Assembly (NCBI RefSeq): GCF_000019085.1 | Contig: NC_010321.1 | Coordinates: forward strand, 1,871,001-1,935,000 | Direction of reading: 5' to 3' | From: Thermoanaerobacter pseudethanolicus ATCC 33223 | Lineage (GTDB): Bacteria; Bacillota; Thermoanaerobacteria; Thermoanaerobacterales; Thermoanaerobacteraceae | DNA: 64,000 bases | Part shown: positions 19,506 through 31,639 of the stretch, one piece after another | Position numbering within the stretch: position 1 is the stretch's first letter | Layout of the letters: the number at the start of each line of letters is the position of its first letter | The notes under the pieces: generated by a model | What the model saw: the letters and a program-made list of their open reading frames with translations, nothing else | Databases searched by the model: none | Told to the model about the DNA's origin: nothing | Program-made: the position numbers and the translations under genes

Positions 19506-21047
19506 ATGACATCAAATGTAAACGATGCAAAAAAATTAGCTTTGATTCCCCTCATTTTAATGATCTTTACCTCGGTATTTGGCTTTACAAATATTCCTCG
19601 TTCTTTCTATTTGATGGGATATGGAGCTATCCCATGGTATATTCTATCAGGTATAACTTTCTTTATACCTTATGCCTTTATGATGGCAGAATATGGTTCA
19701 GCTTTTAAAGAAGAAAAAGGTGGCATATATTCTTGGATGGAGAAATCAGTAAACCCAAAGTACGCTTTTATAGGAACTTTCATGTGGTATGCTTCTTATA
19801 TCATATGGATGGTAAACGTAAGCTCCTCTATATGGATACCTCTTTCCAATGCTTTATTCGGAAAAGACACTACTTCTACGTGGAACCTTTTTGGTTTAAA
19901 ATCAACTCAAACTTTAGGACTTTTGGGGGTAATATGGGTAATCACTGTAACTTATGTGGCTTCTAAAGGATTAAAAAGTATTTCAAAGGTATCTTCTGTA
20001 GGTGGAACTGCAGTTGCTTTATTAAATATAGTCTTACTTTTAGGAGGTATATTTGTCCTAATCGCTAACGGTGGAAAAGTTGCTCAACCAATTATTTCAG
20101 CTCATTCATTTACTACATCACCAAATCCTGCTTATCAATCAACTATCGCCATGTTTGCATTTTTAGTTTTTGCTATATTTGCATATGGAGGATTGGAAGT
20201 AGTAGGAGGACTTGTAGACCAGACAGAAAAGCCAGAAAAGAACTTTCCAAAAGGATTATTGATTTCTGCACTGCTTATTTCTATTGGATATTCAATAGGA
20301 ATTTTTATGGTAGGAACATTTACTAACTGGAAAGAAGTATTAGGCACTCAAAATGTCAATATGGCAAATGTAGCATATGTAGTAATGCAAAATTTAGGTT
20401 ACAAAATAGGACAAGGATTAGGACTTAATGAAGCTACATCTCTTACTATAGGTGCTTGGTTTGCAAGGTATGTAGGATTATCAATGTTTTTAGCATTGAG
20501 TGGCGCTTTTTTCACTTTATCTTATGCACCTTTAAAACAAATAATAGAAGGAACTCCTGCAGAGTTATGGCCAGGTAAAATGGGTAAAATCGAGGGCGAT
20601 ATTCCTAAAAATGCTATGTGGGTGCAATGTGCAATAGCGGTTGTAATAATTATCCTTGTTTCTTTTGGAGGAGAAGCTGCAGCTAAATTTTTCGCAAAAC
20701 TCATATTGATGACAAATGTAGCTATGACATTGCCTTATGTATTTTTATCAGGTGCTTTCTACTCCTTTAAGAAAAATAAACAAATCCAAAAACCTTTTGC
20801 AATATTTAAAACTGACAGCAGTGCACTTATAGCAACAATAATTGTTACAGCAACAGTGGCTTTCGCTAACTTCTTTACAATAATCCAACCGGCAATTAAC
20901 GGAGACACAAACTCTACTATCTGGATGATTGTAGGTCCACTATTTTTCTCCATCGTCGCACTTTTAATGTATAGACGTTATGAAAACAGGAAAGAAGCTG
21001 CAAAAGGCAAAGCTATTCAGACAAAAATAAGACCAGGACACAGATAA
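19506..21047 (+). CDS. APC-family amino-acid permease (YjeM-like)
   Basis: A 513-residue membrane protein with 12-13 hydrophobic segments, intact, starting after GATGGAGG. The N-terminal segment with VFGFTNIPRSFYLMGYGAIP and the following EYGSAFKEEKGGIYSWMEK match the glutamate/GABA-antiporter branch of the APC superfamily (GadC/YjeM). It probably exchanges or imports an amino acid; the substrate is not evident. It is monocistronic, with its own consensus promoter and terminator. Confidence 0.88.
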   Translation: MTSNVNDAKKLALIPLILMIFTSVFGFTNIPRSFYLMGYGAIPWYILSGITFFIPYAFMMAEYGSAFKEEKGGIYSWMEKSVNPKYAFIGTFMWYASYIIWMVNVSSSIWIPLSNALFGKDTTSTWNLFGLKSTQTLGLLGVIWVITVTYVASKGLKSISKVSSVGGTAVALLNIVLLLGGIFVLIANGGKVAQPIISAHSFTTSPNPAYQSTIAMFAFLVFAIFAYGGLEVVGGLVDQTEKPEKNFPKGLLISALLISIGYSIGIFMVGTFTNWKEVLGTQNVNMANVAYVVMQNLGYKIGQGLGLNEATSLTIGAWFARYVGLSMFLALSGAFFTLSYAPLKQIIEGTPAELWPGKMGKIEGDIPKNAMWVQCAIAVVIIILVSFGGEAAAKFFAKLILMTNVAMTLPYVFLSGAFYSFKKNKQIQKPFAIFKTDSSALIATIIVTATVAFANFFTIIQPAINGDTNSTIWMIVGPLFFSIVALLMYRRYENRKEAAKGKAIQTKIRPGHR

Positions 21048-21070
21048 AGAGGGCATTAAAAGCCCTCTTT
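21046..21070 (+). terminator. Terminator of the permease gene
   Basis: AAAGAGGGC (21046-21054) and GCCCTCTTT (21062-21070) form a 9-bp stem that begins in the stop codon; a T-rich stretch follows. Confidence 0.85.
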
Positions 21071-21128
21071 CTAGTTCTATTTTTTGATATAGATTTATCA
21101 TAAAAAAGTTTTAATTTTTTTGACGGTG

Positions 21129-24858
<3,730 letters not shown>

Positions 24859-24863
24859 AAAGT

Positions 24864-24887
24864 GGAGGGGGTATTCCCTCCTTTTTT
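24864..24887 (+). terminator. Terminator of the pyruvate oxidoreductase gene
   Basis: GGAGGG (24864-24869) and CCCTCC (24876-24881) form a stem, with six T following. The next element's 8-bp target duplication begins within this T tract. Confidence 0.85.
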
Positions 24888-25099
24888 ATTTTGGCTCTTT
24901 GTCAATAGTTGGGGTGGGTATTTTTTCTGAATGCCCACCTATAAATCTTATCACATAATATGGTAATATTTGTAAATTGTTAGTTGTGATAAGAGATATA
25001 GCTAGAAGTATGGGTGGATATTTATCTATGCCTTTTCATCAAAGCTCTATAATATCCTTGAATATCCTTTATCACTAAAAATAGTATTAAGTTAGAACA

Positions 25100-26281
25100 T
25101 TAAGCATTACAATATAATATTCTCTTTCTAAATCGATGAAAATTTCTATAGCCATATGCAAGCCTTTTTAGCACCTTAATTTTATTATTGTAACCTTCTG
25201 TTACAGAATTAGTATATGGTATATCAAAGGCATTTGTTATTTCTTCAAACCAACGGTTAAATACTTGCACACATCTTTTAAATTCATCAATTTTGCTTTC
25301 TTTAGCTAACTGTATCCATCTTTTTAATTCTATTTTTGCTTCCTTTGAATTTTTGCATTTTAATACTTTATCATTAAATTCTTCTTTTAAAAGGTATGCT
25401 ATTCTTAAGTCGTCGCTGTACCAGAACATTACTTCCAATTCTTCTTTTTGTTCTGTTGTTAAAGTATCATATTTTGCAAGAAGAAGCTTACGGCTTCTTT
25501 TGAAATATTTTCTTTTATTGTCTGGTAGCTCTTTTTGTATTCTCTTTCTTACATTTTCTATCGCCCAATATATGTATCTTGTAAAATGAAATTTGTCTAT
25601 TGCTATTTTAGCTCCTTTGAAATATGTTTTTACTGTATCTGAAAAAGGCCTCCACATGTCTATAATAACCCACTTTACTTTATTCCTGTCTTTAAATCTT
25701 TTGAAATATTCACTTAGATTCTCTTGTTTTCTGTCTTTTAAAATATCTAATATTTTTCTTTCTTTTGGGTCTACAATAATGCAATGATATTTCCTGCCTC
25801 CAGAGTTCCCTTTGAATTCGTCTATACTGATAATTTCCGGTAATGTTTTATAATCAGGTTCTACTCCTATTGTGTCTAAAAGTCTCATCACAGTCGTAAT
25901 TGATACCCCTGTAACTTCAGATATATCTTTCATGCTTTGTTGTTTTTTTAGTTGTTGTAGTATGTAAATAGATAATCTGTTGGTCATTCTATGGTAACGT
26001 GGTAAATAGTCTACATGTTCATAGAATTTCTTGCCACAGTGTTTACAAACGTATCTCCTCTTTTTTAGTACTATCACTGTTGGTTTCCCGAATAGCGGTA
26101 CATCTTTTATTCTTTGTACTCTATAATCATGAATCTTAGATGTTATTTCCCCGCACCTTGGACAAATATGTGGTTTCTGTTTCATCTTAATATGAAGCTC
26201 TATCCTGTTGTCATTCTCTACAACACCTTCCAAAATTGTATCTTCAGATTTTAAGAAATTTGTGATATAATTACCTTGCAC
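25100..26281 (-). CDS. ISL3-family transposase
   Basis: A 393-residue transposase with an N-terminal ISL3 zinc finger (CPRCG at about 39-43 and CKHCG near 78-82), a helix-turn-helix (SMKDISEVTGVSITTVMRLL) and a DDE core: Asp in ISIDEFKG, Asp in VIIDMWRPF and Glu in NSVTEGYNNKIK. The start is GTG at 26281, ten bases after AAGGAGG; no ATG is better placed. The initiation region lies in one arm of a 17-bp hairpin whose loop holds an extended -10 promoter, which should limit expression to transcripts starting inside the element. Confidence 0.93.
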   Translation of the reverse strand: MQGNYITNFLKSEDTILEGVVENDNRIELHIKMKQKPHICPRCGEITSKIHDYRVQRIKDVPLFGKPTVIVLKKRRYVCKHCGKKFYEHVDYLPRYHRMTNRLSIYILQQLKKQQSMKDISEVTGVSITTVMRLLDTIGVEPDYKTLPEIISIDEFKGNSGGRKYHCIIVDPKERKILDILKDRKQENLSEYFKRFKDRNKVKWVIIDMWRPFSDTVKTYFKGAKIAIDKFHFTRYIYWAIENVRKRIQKELPDNKRKYFKRSRKLLLAKYDTLTTEQKEELEVMFWYSDDLRIAYLLKEEFNDKVLKCKNSKEAKIELKRWIQLAKESKIDEFKRCVQVFNRWFEEITNAFDIPYTNSVTEGYNNKIKVLKRLAYGYRNFHRFRKRILYCNA

Positions 26282-26351
26282 TTATTCTGATGCCTCCTTT
26301 TGTTGGGTTATTTTAACCACTTCTATTATAGCAGGCATTCAGAATAAGTGC
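26278..26351 (-). promoter_or_regulatory. Foldback promoter/RBS region of the ISL3 element
   Basis: The arm at 26334-26351 (GGCATTCAGAATAAGTGC) is the inverse of 26278-26294 apart from one extra base. The latter arm contains the GTG start codon and touches the AAGGAGG site. The loop contains TGCTATAAT on the minus strand (26333-26325), an extended -10, so the element's own mRNA starts inside the loop and lacks the first arm. Read-through RNA would carry both arms and mask the start. Confidence 0.8.
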
Positions 26352-26448
26352 TCTCTTTTTATAGATTTCTTTTTCCCCACCCCAACATTTATTATAGAAC
26401 CTTTATTTTGTAATAATTATCACTATTGGTTTTAATCCTTCTTTAATA

Positions 26449-26457
26449 TGGTATAAT
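26449..26457 (+). promoter_or_regulatory. Extended -10 promoter of the first rubrerythrin-VIT1 gene
   Basis: TGGTATAAT lies about 63 bp before the start codon. The same sequence and about 70 bp of leader recur before the second copy at 52962, showing that promoter and gene were duplicated together. Confidence 0.6.
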
Positions 26458-26519
26458 AAATATAAATTTTATTTCTGGTATTTTCACAAAAATTATTCGC
26501 AGAAAGGAAGGTATGACAA

Positions 26520-27607
26520 ATGAATCCTATAGACCAAGCTATCAATTTTTACAAAGAAGAAGTTGAAGCTGCCGAGCTTTATAATACCTTGCAAAAATAG
26601 AAAAAAATCCACAAACTAAAAGTAATTTTGACGCGCTTGCAAAAATGGAGCATGTTCATGCAAAATTTTGGCATCAATTTTTAAAAACCAGGAATATAGA
26701 AATTCAAGAAGGAAAATTCCACAAATTTAAGCTTTTTACTTATAAAATATTGAGAACTTTACTTGGAAGCAAATTATTTGTCACAATACTTGAGATGAAT
26801 GAGGTAATAAGTACCGAATCCTATTACCGCTATTTTCACGAAGCCTCTCTTACAGAAAAAGAAAAATTAATTCTCTCAAAAATCATAGAAGATGAGCTTG
26901 AACATGAAAAAATGTTTAGCAGACAAAAAGATAAATTCAACATAGAAAACATAAGAGATTTCATACTTGGAATGAACGATGGCCTTGTGGAAATCTTAGG
27001 AACTGTAACAGGACTTTCAGCTATTTATCCAAAAAGCCCCATCACCGTTGGAACCGCAGGTTTAGTAGTAGGAGTAGCTGGTGCTCTTTCTATGGCAATA
27101 GGTGCATACACCTCTGTACGGTCTCAAAGACAAGTAAATGAAGGAATAAAAAGGAAAATGGAGCTTTTATTTAAAGTCTCAAAAGACAGGGCAAAAGAAG
27201 AATTTTTAAATAAACTGTCAGAATCTGGTATACCCGAAGATGTCGGAACAGAAATCGTAGAAAAACTCAGTAACAATGAAGATGCCATGACAAACCTCTT
27301 AACTGAAGAAATTTCTGAAAACGAAATAAAATCTGCTCTATATACTGGTATCGCATACCTTGTAGGACTTGTATTCCCCGTTTTGCCTTACTTTATAATC
27401 ACTTCATCCTCTTTAGTAGCTCTTGCATTTTCAGTAATTTTTGCAGCAATAGCACTTTCTATAGTAGGAATTATAGTATCTGTCGCTTCAGAAAGTCTGT
27501 CTATAAAAGGAAAGGTTTTAGAAATGGTAGCAACAGGCCTTGGCGCAGCAGCGCTATCCTACCTCTTTGGAACATTAGTGCAAAAAGTATTTGGAATAAG
27601 TGCATAA
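26520..27607 (+). pseudogene. Rubrerythrin-VIT1/CCC1 fusion (MbfA-like), copy A, frameshifted
   Basis: The gene starts with MNPIDQAINFYKEEVEAAEL at ATG 26520 but hits a TAG at 26598; the rest is open from about 26600 to 27607. Alignment with the intact copy at 53032 shows one missing base near 26582 (CTTTATAATACC against CTTTACACATACC), and the total is exactly one base shorter. The product would be a ferritin-like iron-binding domain fused to a VIT1/CCC1 membrane transporter, thought to move Fe2+ or Mn2+. An internal ATG at 26645 could give a 320-residue product lacking the first metal-binding Glu. It may be a true pseudogene or a sequencing error. Confidence 0.85.
26859..27345 (+). repeat. 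487-bp near-identical tract shared with 53372-53858
   Basis: Within the two rubrerythrin-VIT1 genes this tract differs at one position only, whereas the flanking parts of the same genes differ at many positions. The partner tract is in direct orientation 26,513 bp away. Confidence 0.9.
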
Positions 27608-27630
27608 ATGAGGAGAAAGACTCTCCTCAT
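27608..27630. terminator. Bidirectional terminator between convergent genes
   Basis: ATGAGGAGA (27608-27616) and TCTCCTCAT (27622-27630) form a 9-bp stem followed by TTTTT on the plus strand. It serves the rubrerythrin-VIT1 gene and may also serve the minus-strand gene ending at 27638. Confidence 0.8.
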
Positions 27631-27637
27631 TTTTCTA

Positions 27638-28555
27638 TCATTTTACTCTCACTTTTACTTCTTTTCCCCCAATAAAATTAGGATAGTCAATGATTTTTAG
27701 TTTAATTGGATTGTCATAAGAAACGTTTGGTATCCTAATTAAAACTTCCTCTACTTTTCCTTCCCTTCCTCCATGAATCTCCTCCCCTAAAAAATGATAT
27801 TTTTTCATAGATGAATCTTCAAATTCACTGTAAAAAGGACTATAAAGATTATTTGTATTATCTATTTTTTCAAGCGTAAATGTAAGCTGTATATCATTTT
27901 TATTGTACACTATATCATTTAACTTCAACTTTTCATCCGGTTTTTTTAAAATCATTTTATTCTTTAAATCTATAATTACCTCCGCCTTATCCTTACCAAT
28001 TGCTTTAACTTTTGAAAAAGCTACATATAGTTCTTTTGGTTTTTTAAAATAATTACTTTGAAAATAAAGTATTATATTGTTGTCATCTTTTCTTGTACCA
28101 GATACCCCATTACTTATTTGGCCAAATATATCTCCTTTCTCATCCACAATTCCTATATCCGGATAACCAAGTATTTTTTTGCTGTTTAAAGGGTCATAAT
28201 GAATATAAAGAGCAATACGTGTAGGATAAATAATGACTTTTTCAAAAGTAATTTTTTGACCATCTATTTCCATTGTTCTATTTACAGCATAAACTTCTTT
28301 TAATCCCTTAAATTTATTTTTATCTATGTGAATAGAAAAGTTAAATGTATTGTATTTTAGGCCTTTAAATTCGATACTTAAATTTAATACCTCCGGTATG
28401 CTATTGTTATCTCCCGAAAAAGCAATATCTATAAAACTTCCTTTTTCTACACTATTATTATCAAAACCACTCCAGCTTAAACTTAATTCATATAAGCCTC
28501 TCCTATCACTTCTATAAATTAGACACAGAAATTTCAAAAATAGTTTTACCTTCAT
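27638..28555 (-). pseudogene. Extracellular part of a DUF4179/DUF5643-like membrane protein, 5'-truncated
   Basis: A 305-residue frame rich in beta-strand sequence (LYELSLSWSG, ITFEKVIIYPTRIALYIHYD), resembling the outer half of DUF4179 proteins, which usually act as anti-sigma or sensor partners of ECF sigma factors. The expected cytoplasmic N-terminus, membrane helix and first part of the domain are missing. The frame opens at ATG 28555 without a ribosome site, about 8 bp from a palindromic repeat. No sigma factor gene is adjacent. It is probably a remnant left after an insertion or rearrangement; family assignment by eye is tentative. Confidence 0.55.
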
Positions 28556-28573
28556 AAAAAATTATTCAGACAT

Positions 28574-28647
28574 TCAGACAAAGGGGACGGTTCCTCTCAT
28601 CTGAACAATTTAGAATTCAGACAAAAGGAACCGTCCCCTTTGTCTGA
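28574..28647. repeat. REP-like palindrome with 21-bp perfect arms
   Basis: TCAGACAAAGGGGACGGTTC plus one C (28574-28594) and its exact inverse (28627-28647) enclose a 32-nt loop. The GGGGACGGTTCC core resembles dispersed REP-like palindromes seen in many Clostridia and related genomes. The remaining intergenic DNA on either side holds no gene. Confidence 0.8.
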
Positions 28648-28870
28648 GTTTAAAAAATGTTGATATTATCATACATAAATATCTTGTACAATGAAAGTAA
28701 GAACAATAAATTTTAACCTCTTCCCGAGGAGGTCAAAACAGTTGGAATTCATAATAAAAAATGATACAATTTCAATTGAGCGATGATGAACGTTATTAAC
28801 TATAAAAAGTTAAGGAGCTTTATGATATAATCAGAATTACAGTAATAAACTAGGGAAAAGAAAGATTAAT

Positions 28871-28887
28871 GACCCCAACAAAGGGGT
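28871..28887 (+). promoter_or_regulatory. Small hairpin covering the tnpB ribosome site
   Basis: ACCCC (28872-28876) pairs with GGGGT (28883-28887), which is part of the AAGGGGTGG ribosome site eight bases before ATG 28898. The stem is short, so masking would be weaker than in the other two elements. Confidence 0.45.
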
Positions 28888-28897
28888 GGTAAAAAGC

Positions 28898-30333
28898 ATG
28901 ATAGTAATACAGGCTAAACTCATTTTTCTAAACCAACAAGACAAACAAATAGTATTAGACTTAATGAGAAGATGGTCCTCCTGCATGAGATTTGCATATA
29001 AGAGACTTTTAGAAGGATATGATAGAAACACACTAAAAAGAGACCTTCAGGGAACATTTGACTTAAACTCAAGGTATGTAGATGATGCAATAATGAAAGC
29101 AGAAAGCGCATTAGAATCTGTCAGAGAATTAGGGAATAACCCAAAGAAGGTCATTTTTGGTGGGAAAAAGCTATTTAAAAAACTCCAAAAACGCCATATA
29201 AATGGAAAAGCGTATAAAAAATTAAAAAATAGGTGGCAAGAAAAAAGAAAAGGGAATCTCTATTCAAGAGGAGATAAAAGCAAAAAAGGTAATCTCAATA
29301 CAAGGATAGAAGCAAAAGAAAATGGCACTTTTTTAAGGATAAATGTAGGAGAAAGAAAATATGTATATTCCAGAATAGAAGCAGGGTATAAAAAGAATAA
29401 GAGGAGAGAAGAACTCCTGCAGGAAATTGCCAAATCAAACATACCCTACTCTGTAGAATTAAAACTCAAAAATGGCAGTATGTACGCCTATTTTGCTATT
29501 GAAGAAGAATATCCAAAAATAAAAATAACAAAAGAAAAAGGAGTTATAGCAATAGATATAAATGCATATCCAGACAACATATCATGGGCAGAAACAGATG
29601 AAAAAGGGAATCTAATAAGCTATGATAAAATACCAATGCCAGAACTTGCAAGCGGAAATAAAGACAAAAAAGAATACTTCAGATGGCAGTATGCTCACAA
29701 GATAGTAAAAATAGCGAAAGAAAAAGGAAAAGCAATAGTAATTGAAGACTTAGAAATAAAAGAGAAAGGCAAAAGAAGAGACTTTTCAGGAAGAAAATCA
29801 AGAAGGATAAGACATAGCTTTAGCTATAAATCACTTCTTTCAAAAATAAAAGCACTAGCAAAAAGAGAAGGGATAGAAGTAATAGAAGTCAATCCTTCTT
29901 ACACCTCAATAATAGGGATGTTAAAATATGCACCGCAGTATATGATAACAAAAGATATAGCAGCAGCCTATGTAATAGCAAGAAGAGGATTGAGTAAAGA
30001 AAAAAAATACCAGGCAATTATATAAAGTTTCTCAATGCATTGACTGTAGATGAACTGGAAGAATTAAAAGAACATGTAAAGAAAACAGTCAAAAACATAC
30101 ATTTAAAGAAAAAACATTTAAAAGAGATAAACAAAGCAATAAAACTCATACAAAGCCTTGAGAGTGAGCCAGGAAGGGGGCTAGAACCTCTGGATGGAAC
30201 AAGTTTTAGTACCTATGATTTCTGGCAAGTTCTCAAGGTAGCGGTGGTAACTCCACTCTCTCCTGAAAAGGTGCTAAGAGACTTCTCTCCCCTGAAGGAA
30301 TTACTAATTCAGGGCAAGTGGGGAGACCCGTAA
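28898..30333 (+). CDS. tnpB: TnpB-related RuvC nuclease without zinc finger, interrupted by a -1 frameshift
   Basis: OrfB/TnpB-like protein of the IS200/IS605 group. RuvC motifs are visible: Asp in GVIAIDIN (about residue 221), Glu in AIVIEDLEIK (about 281) and Asp in MITKDIAAAYVIARRG (about 352). The usual CxxC zinc finger between motifs II and III is absent; the stretch reads EVNPSYTSIIGMLKYAPQY, as in TnpB-related accessory proteins. Frame 0 stops at 30025, but the -1 frame continues at once with PGNYIKFLNALTVDELEELK and runs to 30333. The switch falls at a run of seven A (29999-30006 region) that reads A AAA AAA in frame. Start 28898 follows AAGGGGTGG. No TnpA is present. Confidence 0.8.
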
Positions 30334-30433
30334 GGGCGTGAGTTCCTGCTTCTTGGGGCAGGGGCTATGGCTTTCCCAAATACCGCCTGCTGGGGCTGGA
30401 AAAGTCTGAAGGGCGGACTACAAATACCCCAGC
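30160..30433 (+). ncRNA. Candidate guide/omega-like RNA at the tnpB 3' end
   Basis: This stretch is clearly more GC-rich than the DNA around it and full of pairing: GAGAGTG (30160-30166) with CACTCTC (30254-30260), GGGGAGACCC, and GCTGGGG (30389-30395) with CCCCAGC (30427-30433) enclosing AGTC/GACT. It overlaps the last codons of the shifted tnpB frame and continues beyond it to the element end. In IS200/IS605 elements the TnpB guide RNA comes from exactly this place. Boundaries are estimated. Confidence 0.55.
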
Positions 30434-30438
30434 TATCT

Positions 30439-30462
30439 AAACTGTACAGTTTTGTACAGTTT
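30439..30462 (+). mobile_element. Right-end stem-loop of the tnpB element
   Basis: AAACTGTACA and TGTACAGTTT form a perfect 10-bp stem with a 4-nt loop, as expected for the subterminal hairpin of an IS200/IS605 right end. The element probably ends within about 10 bp to the right. A matching left end could not be fixed; a small hairpin near 28716-28731 is a candidate. Confidence 0.6.
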
Positions 30463-30481
30463 GGGTAACCAGGGAGAAAAG

Positions 30482-30610
30482 ATGTTTAAATTCAACCTTA
30501 AAAATCTCATCTGGGCAATATGAGGGCTTGTTCTACTCACAGTGGCTGTATTTTTTATAGTCAACTGGCTTGTAAATTCAAAAAATAGCACCTCTAGTGA
30601 AAATGCGTAA
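30482..30610 (+). pseudogene. Small membrane protein with an in-frame TGA
   Basis: After AGGGAG, an ATG at 30482 begins MFKFNLKNLIWAI, then TGA (30521-30523), then GLVLLTVAVFFIVNWLVNS and a short polar tail to TAA at 30610. Without the TGA it would be a 42-residue single-span membrane protein with good initiation signals and a terminator. It is most simply a nonsense mutation, perhaps of TGG or CGA. Confidence 0.5.
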
Positions 30611-30622
30611 GTCCATAAATAA

Positions 30623-30651
30623 AAAGACCCCGCGTAAGAAGCAGGGTCTTT
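30623..30651. terminator. Bidirectional terminator
   Basis: AAAGACCC (30623-30630) and GGGTCTTT (30644-30651) form the stem, with T-rich DNA on one side and A-rich on the other. It separates the small plus-strand gene from the M42 operon that ends at 30656 on the minus strand. Confidence 0.75.
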
Positions 30652-30655
30652 TGCT

Positions 30656-31639
30656 TTATTTTTCCAGTATTTTTATCAGGAGGTTAATACTTGCCTCCAC
30701 ATCATTTTTATCCACCATTTCTGAAACGCTGTGGACATACCTTGTGGGAATAGAAATCACTCCAGAGGGTACTCCCCCTCTTGAAAGGTGAATCGCTCCT
30801 GCATCAGTACCGCCAAATTCCAGTATTTCTAATTGATACGGAATATTGTTCTCTTTCGCCACTTCAATCATCATATCTCTCACAGAAGGGCTCACAATTA
30901 TTGATCTGTCCATTACCTTTATTGCTGCACCTTTACCGAGAGCCACCGCCATTTTCTTCGCTTTAGGAGTATCTCCCGTTGCTGTAACATCAACAGCAAT
31001 AGCAAAATCAGGATTAATACTGTAAGCGGCTGTAGTAGCTCCTCTCAAACCTACTTCTTCCTGCACTGTGAAGACAAAATACAGCTCATTTTCTGTCTTC
31101 ACGTTTTTTAGCGCTTCAATCGCCACATAGCATCCTATCCTGTCGTCAAAAGCCTTGGAGACTAACCTATCTCCAGCTTCTACAAACTCCCCTACAAAAG
31201 CCCCACTATCTCCTATTCTGACAAGCTCTTCAGCTTCTTTTTTATCCTTTGCTCCTATGTCTATATAAAGCTTTTCTAGTTTAAAATCCTTTTTATCTTC
31301 CAAATGTTCTACTCCAATCACTCCTACTGTACCATTTTTAAACACAACTCTTCTTCCCACCAGATGCTCTACATAAACGCCACCTATCGTTGTAAACCTC
31401 AAGAAGCCTTCCTCTTCAATATGCGTAACCATAATGCCTATTTCATCAGCATGAGCAGCCACCATTATCTTTTTCCCTTTTCCCTTTTTCACACATATCA
31501 TGTTTCCCATCGCATCATGAGTAATTTCATCGCAAAAGCCTTTGACTTCCTCTCTTATAATCTCAAAAACCTTCTCCTCACTTCCCGAAGGTCCAAAAGC
31601 CTGTGTTAGCTTTTTTATAAGTTCCACATTCACACTCAT
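30656..31639 (-). CDS. M42-family aminopeptidase, third gene of array A
   Basis: A 327-residue cobalt/zinc aminopeptidase of the TET/PepA(glutamyl)/FrvX type, expected to form large cytosolic dodecamers that trim peptides. Metal ligands are His in MVAAHADEIG, Asp in SKAFDDRIGC, the Glu pair in FTVQEEVGLRG, Asp in IAVDVTATGDTP and His in TRYVHSVSEM. It overlaps the second gene by 4 bp. Its counterpart in array B is at 54248. Substrate specificity cannot be read directly. Confidence 0.93.
   Translation of the reverse strand: MSVNVELIKKLTQAFGPSGSEEKVFEIIREEVKGFCDEITHDAMGNMICVKKGKGKKIMVAAHADEIGIMVTHIEEEGFLRFTTIGGVYVEHLVGRRVVFKNGTVGVIGVEHLEDKKDFKLEKLYIDIGAKDKKEAEELVRIGDSGAFVGEFVEAGDRLVSKAFDDRIGCYVAIEALKNVKTENELYFVFTVQEEVGLRGATTAAYSINPDFAIAVDVTATGDTPKAKKMAVALGKGAAIKVMDRSIIVSPSVRDMMIEVAKENNIPYQLEILEFGGTDAGAIHLSRGGVPSGVISIPTRYVHSVSEMVDKNDVEASINLLIKILEK

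Larger units (their letters stand above)
24893..26401. mobile_element. ISL3-family insertion sequence with 8-bp target duplication
   Basis: Imperfect inverted ends of about 26 bp, GGCTCTTTGTCAATAGTTGG at the left and GGTTCTATAATAAATGTTGG read inward from the right, both continue into GGTGGG. The flanks are exact 8-bp direct repeats, TTTATTTT (24885-24892 and 26402-26409), the target-site length known for ISL3. Element length is 1509 bp with one transposase gene on the minus strand. The intact target repeat and intact gene suggest a recent, possibly active copy. Confidence 0.93.

Noticed and set aside
30482-30610. Selenocysteine at the in-frame TGA
   Set aside because: The TGA sits in a hydrophobic helix, no SECIS-like stem follows at once, and no redox motif surrounds it; a nonsense mutation is simpler.
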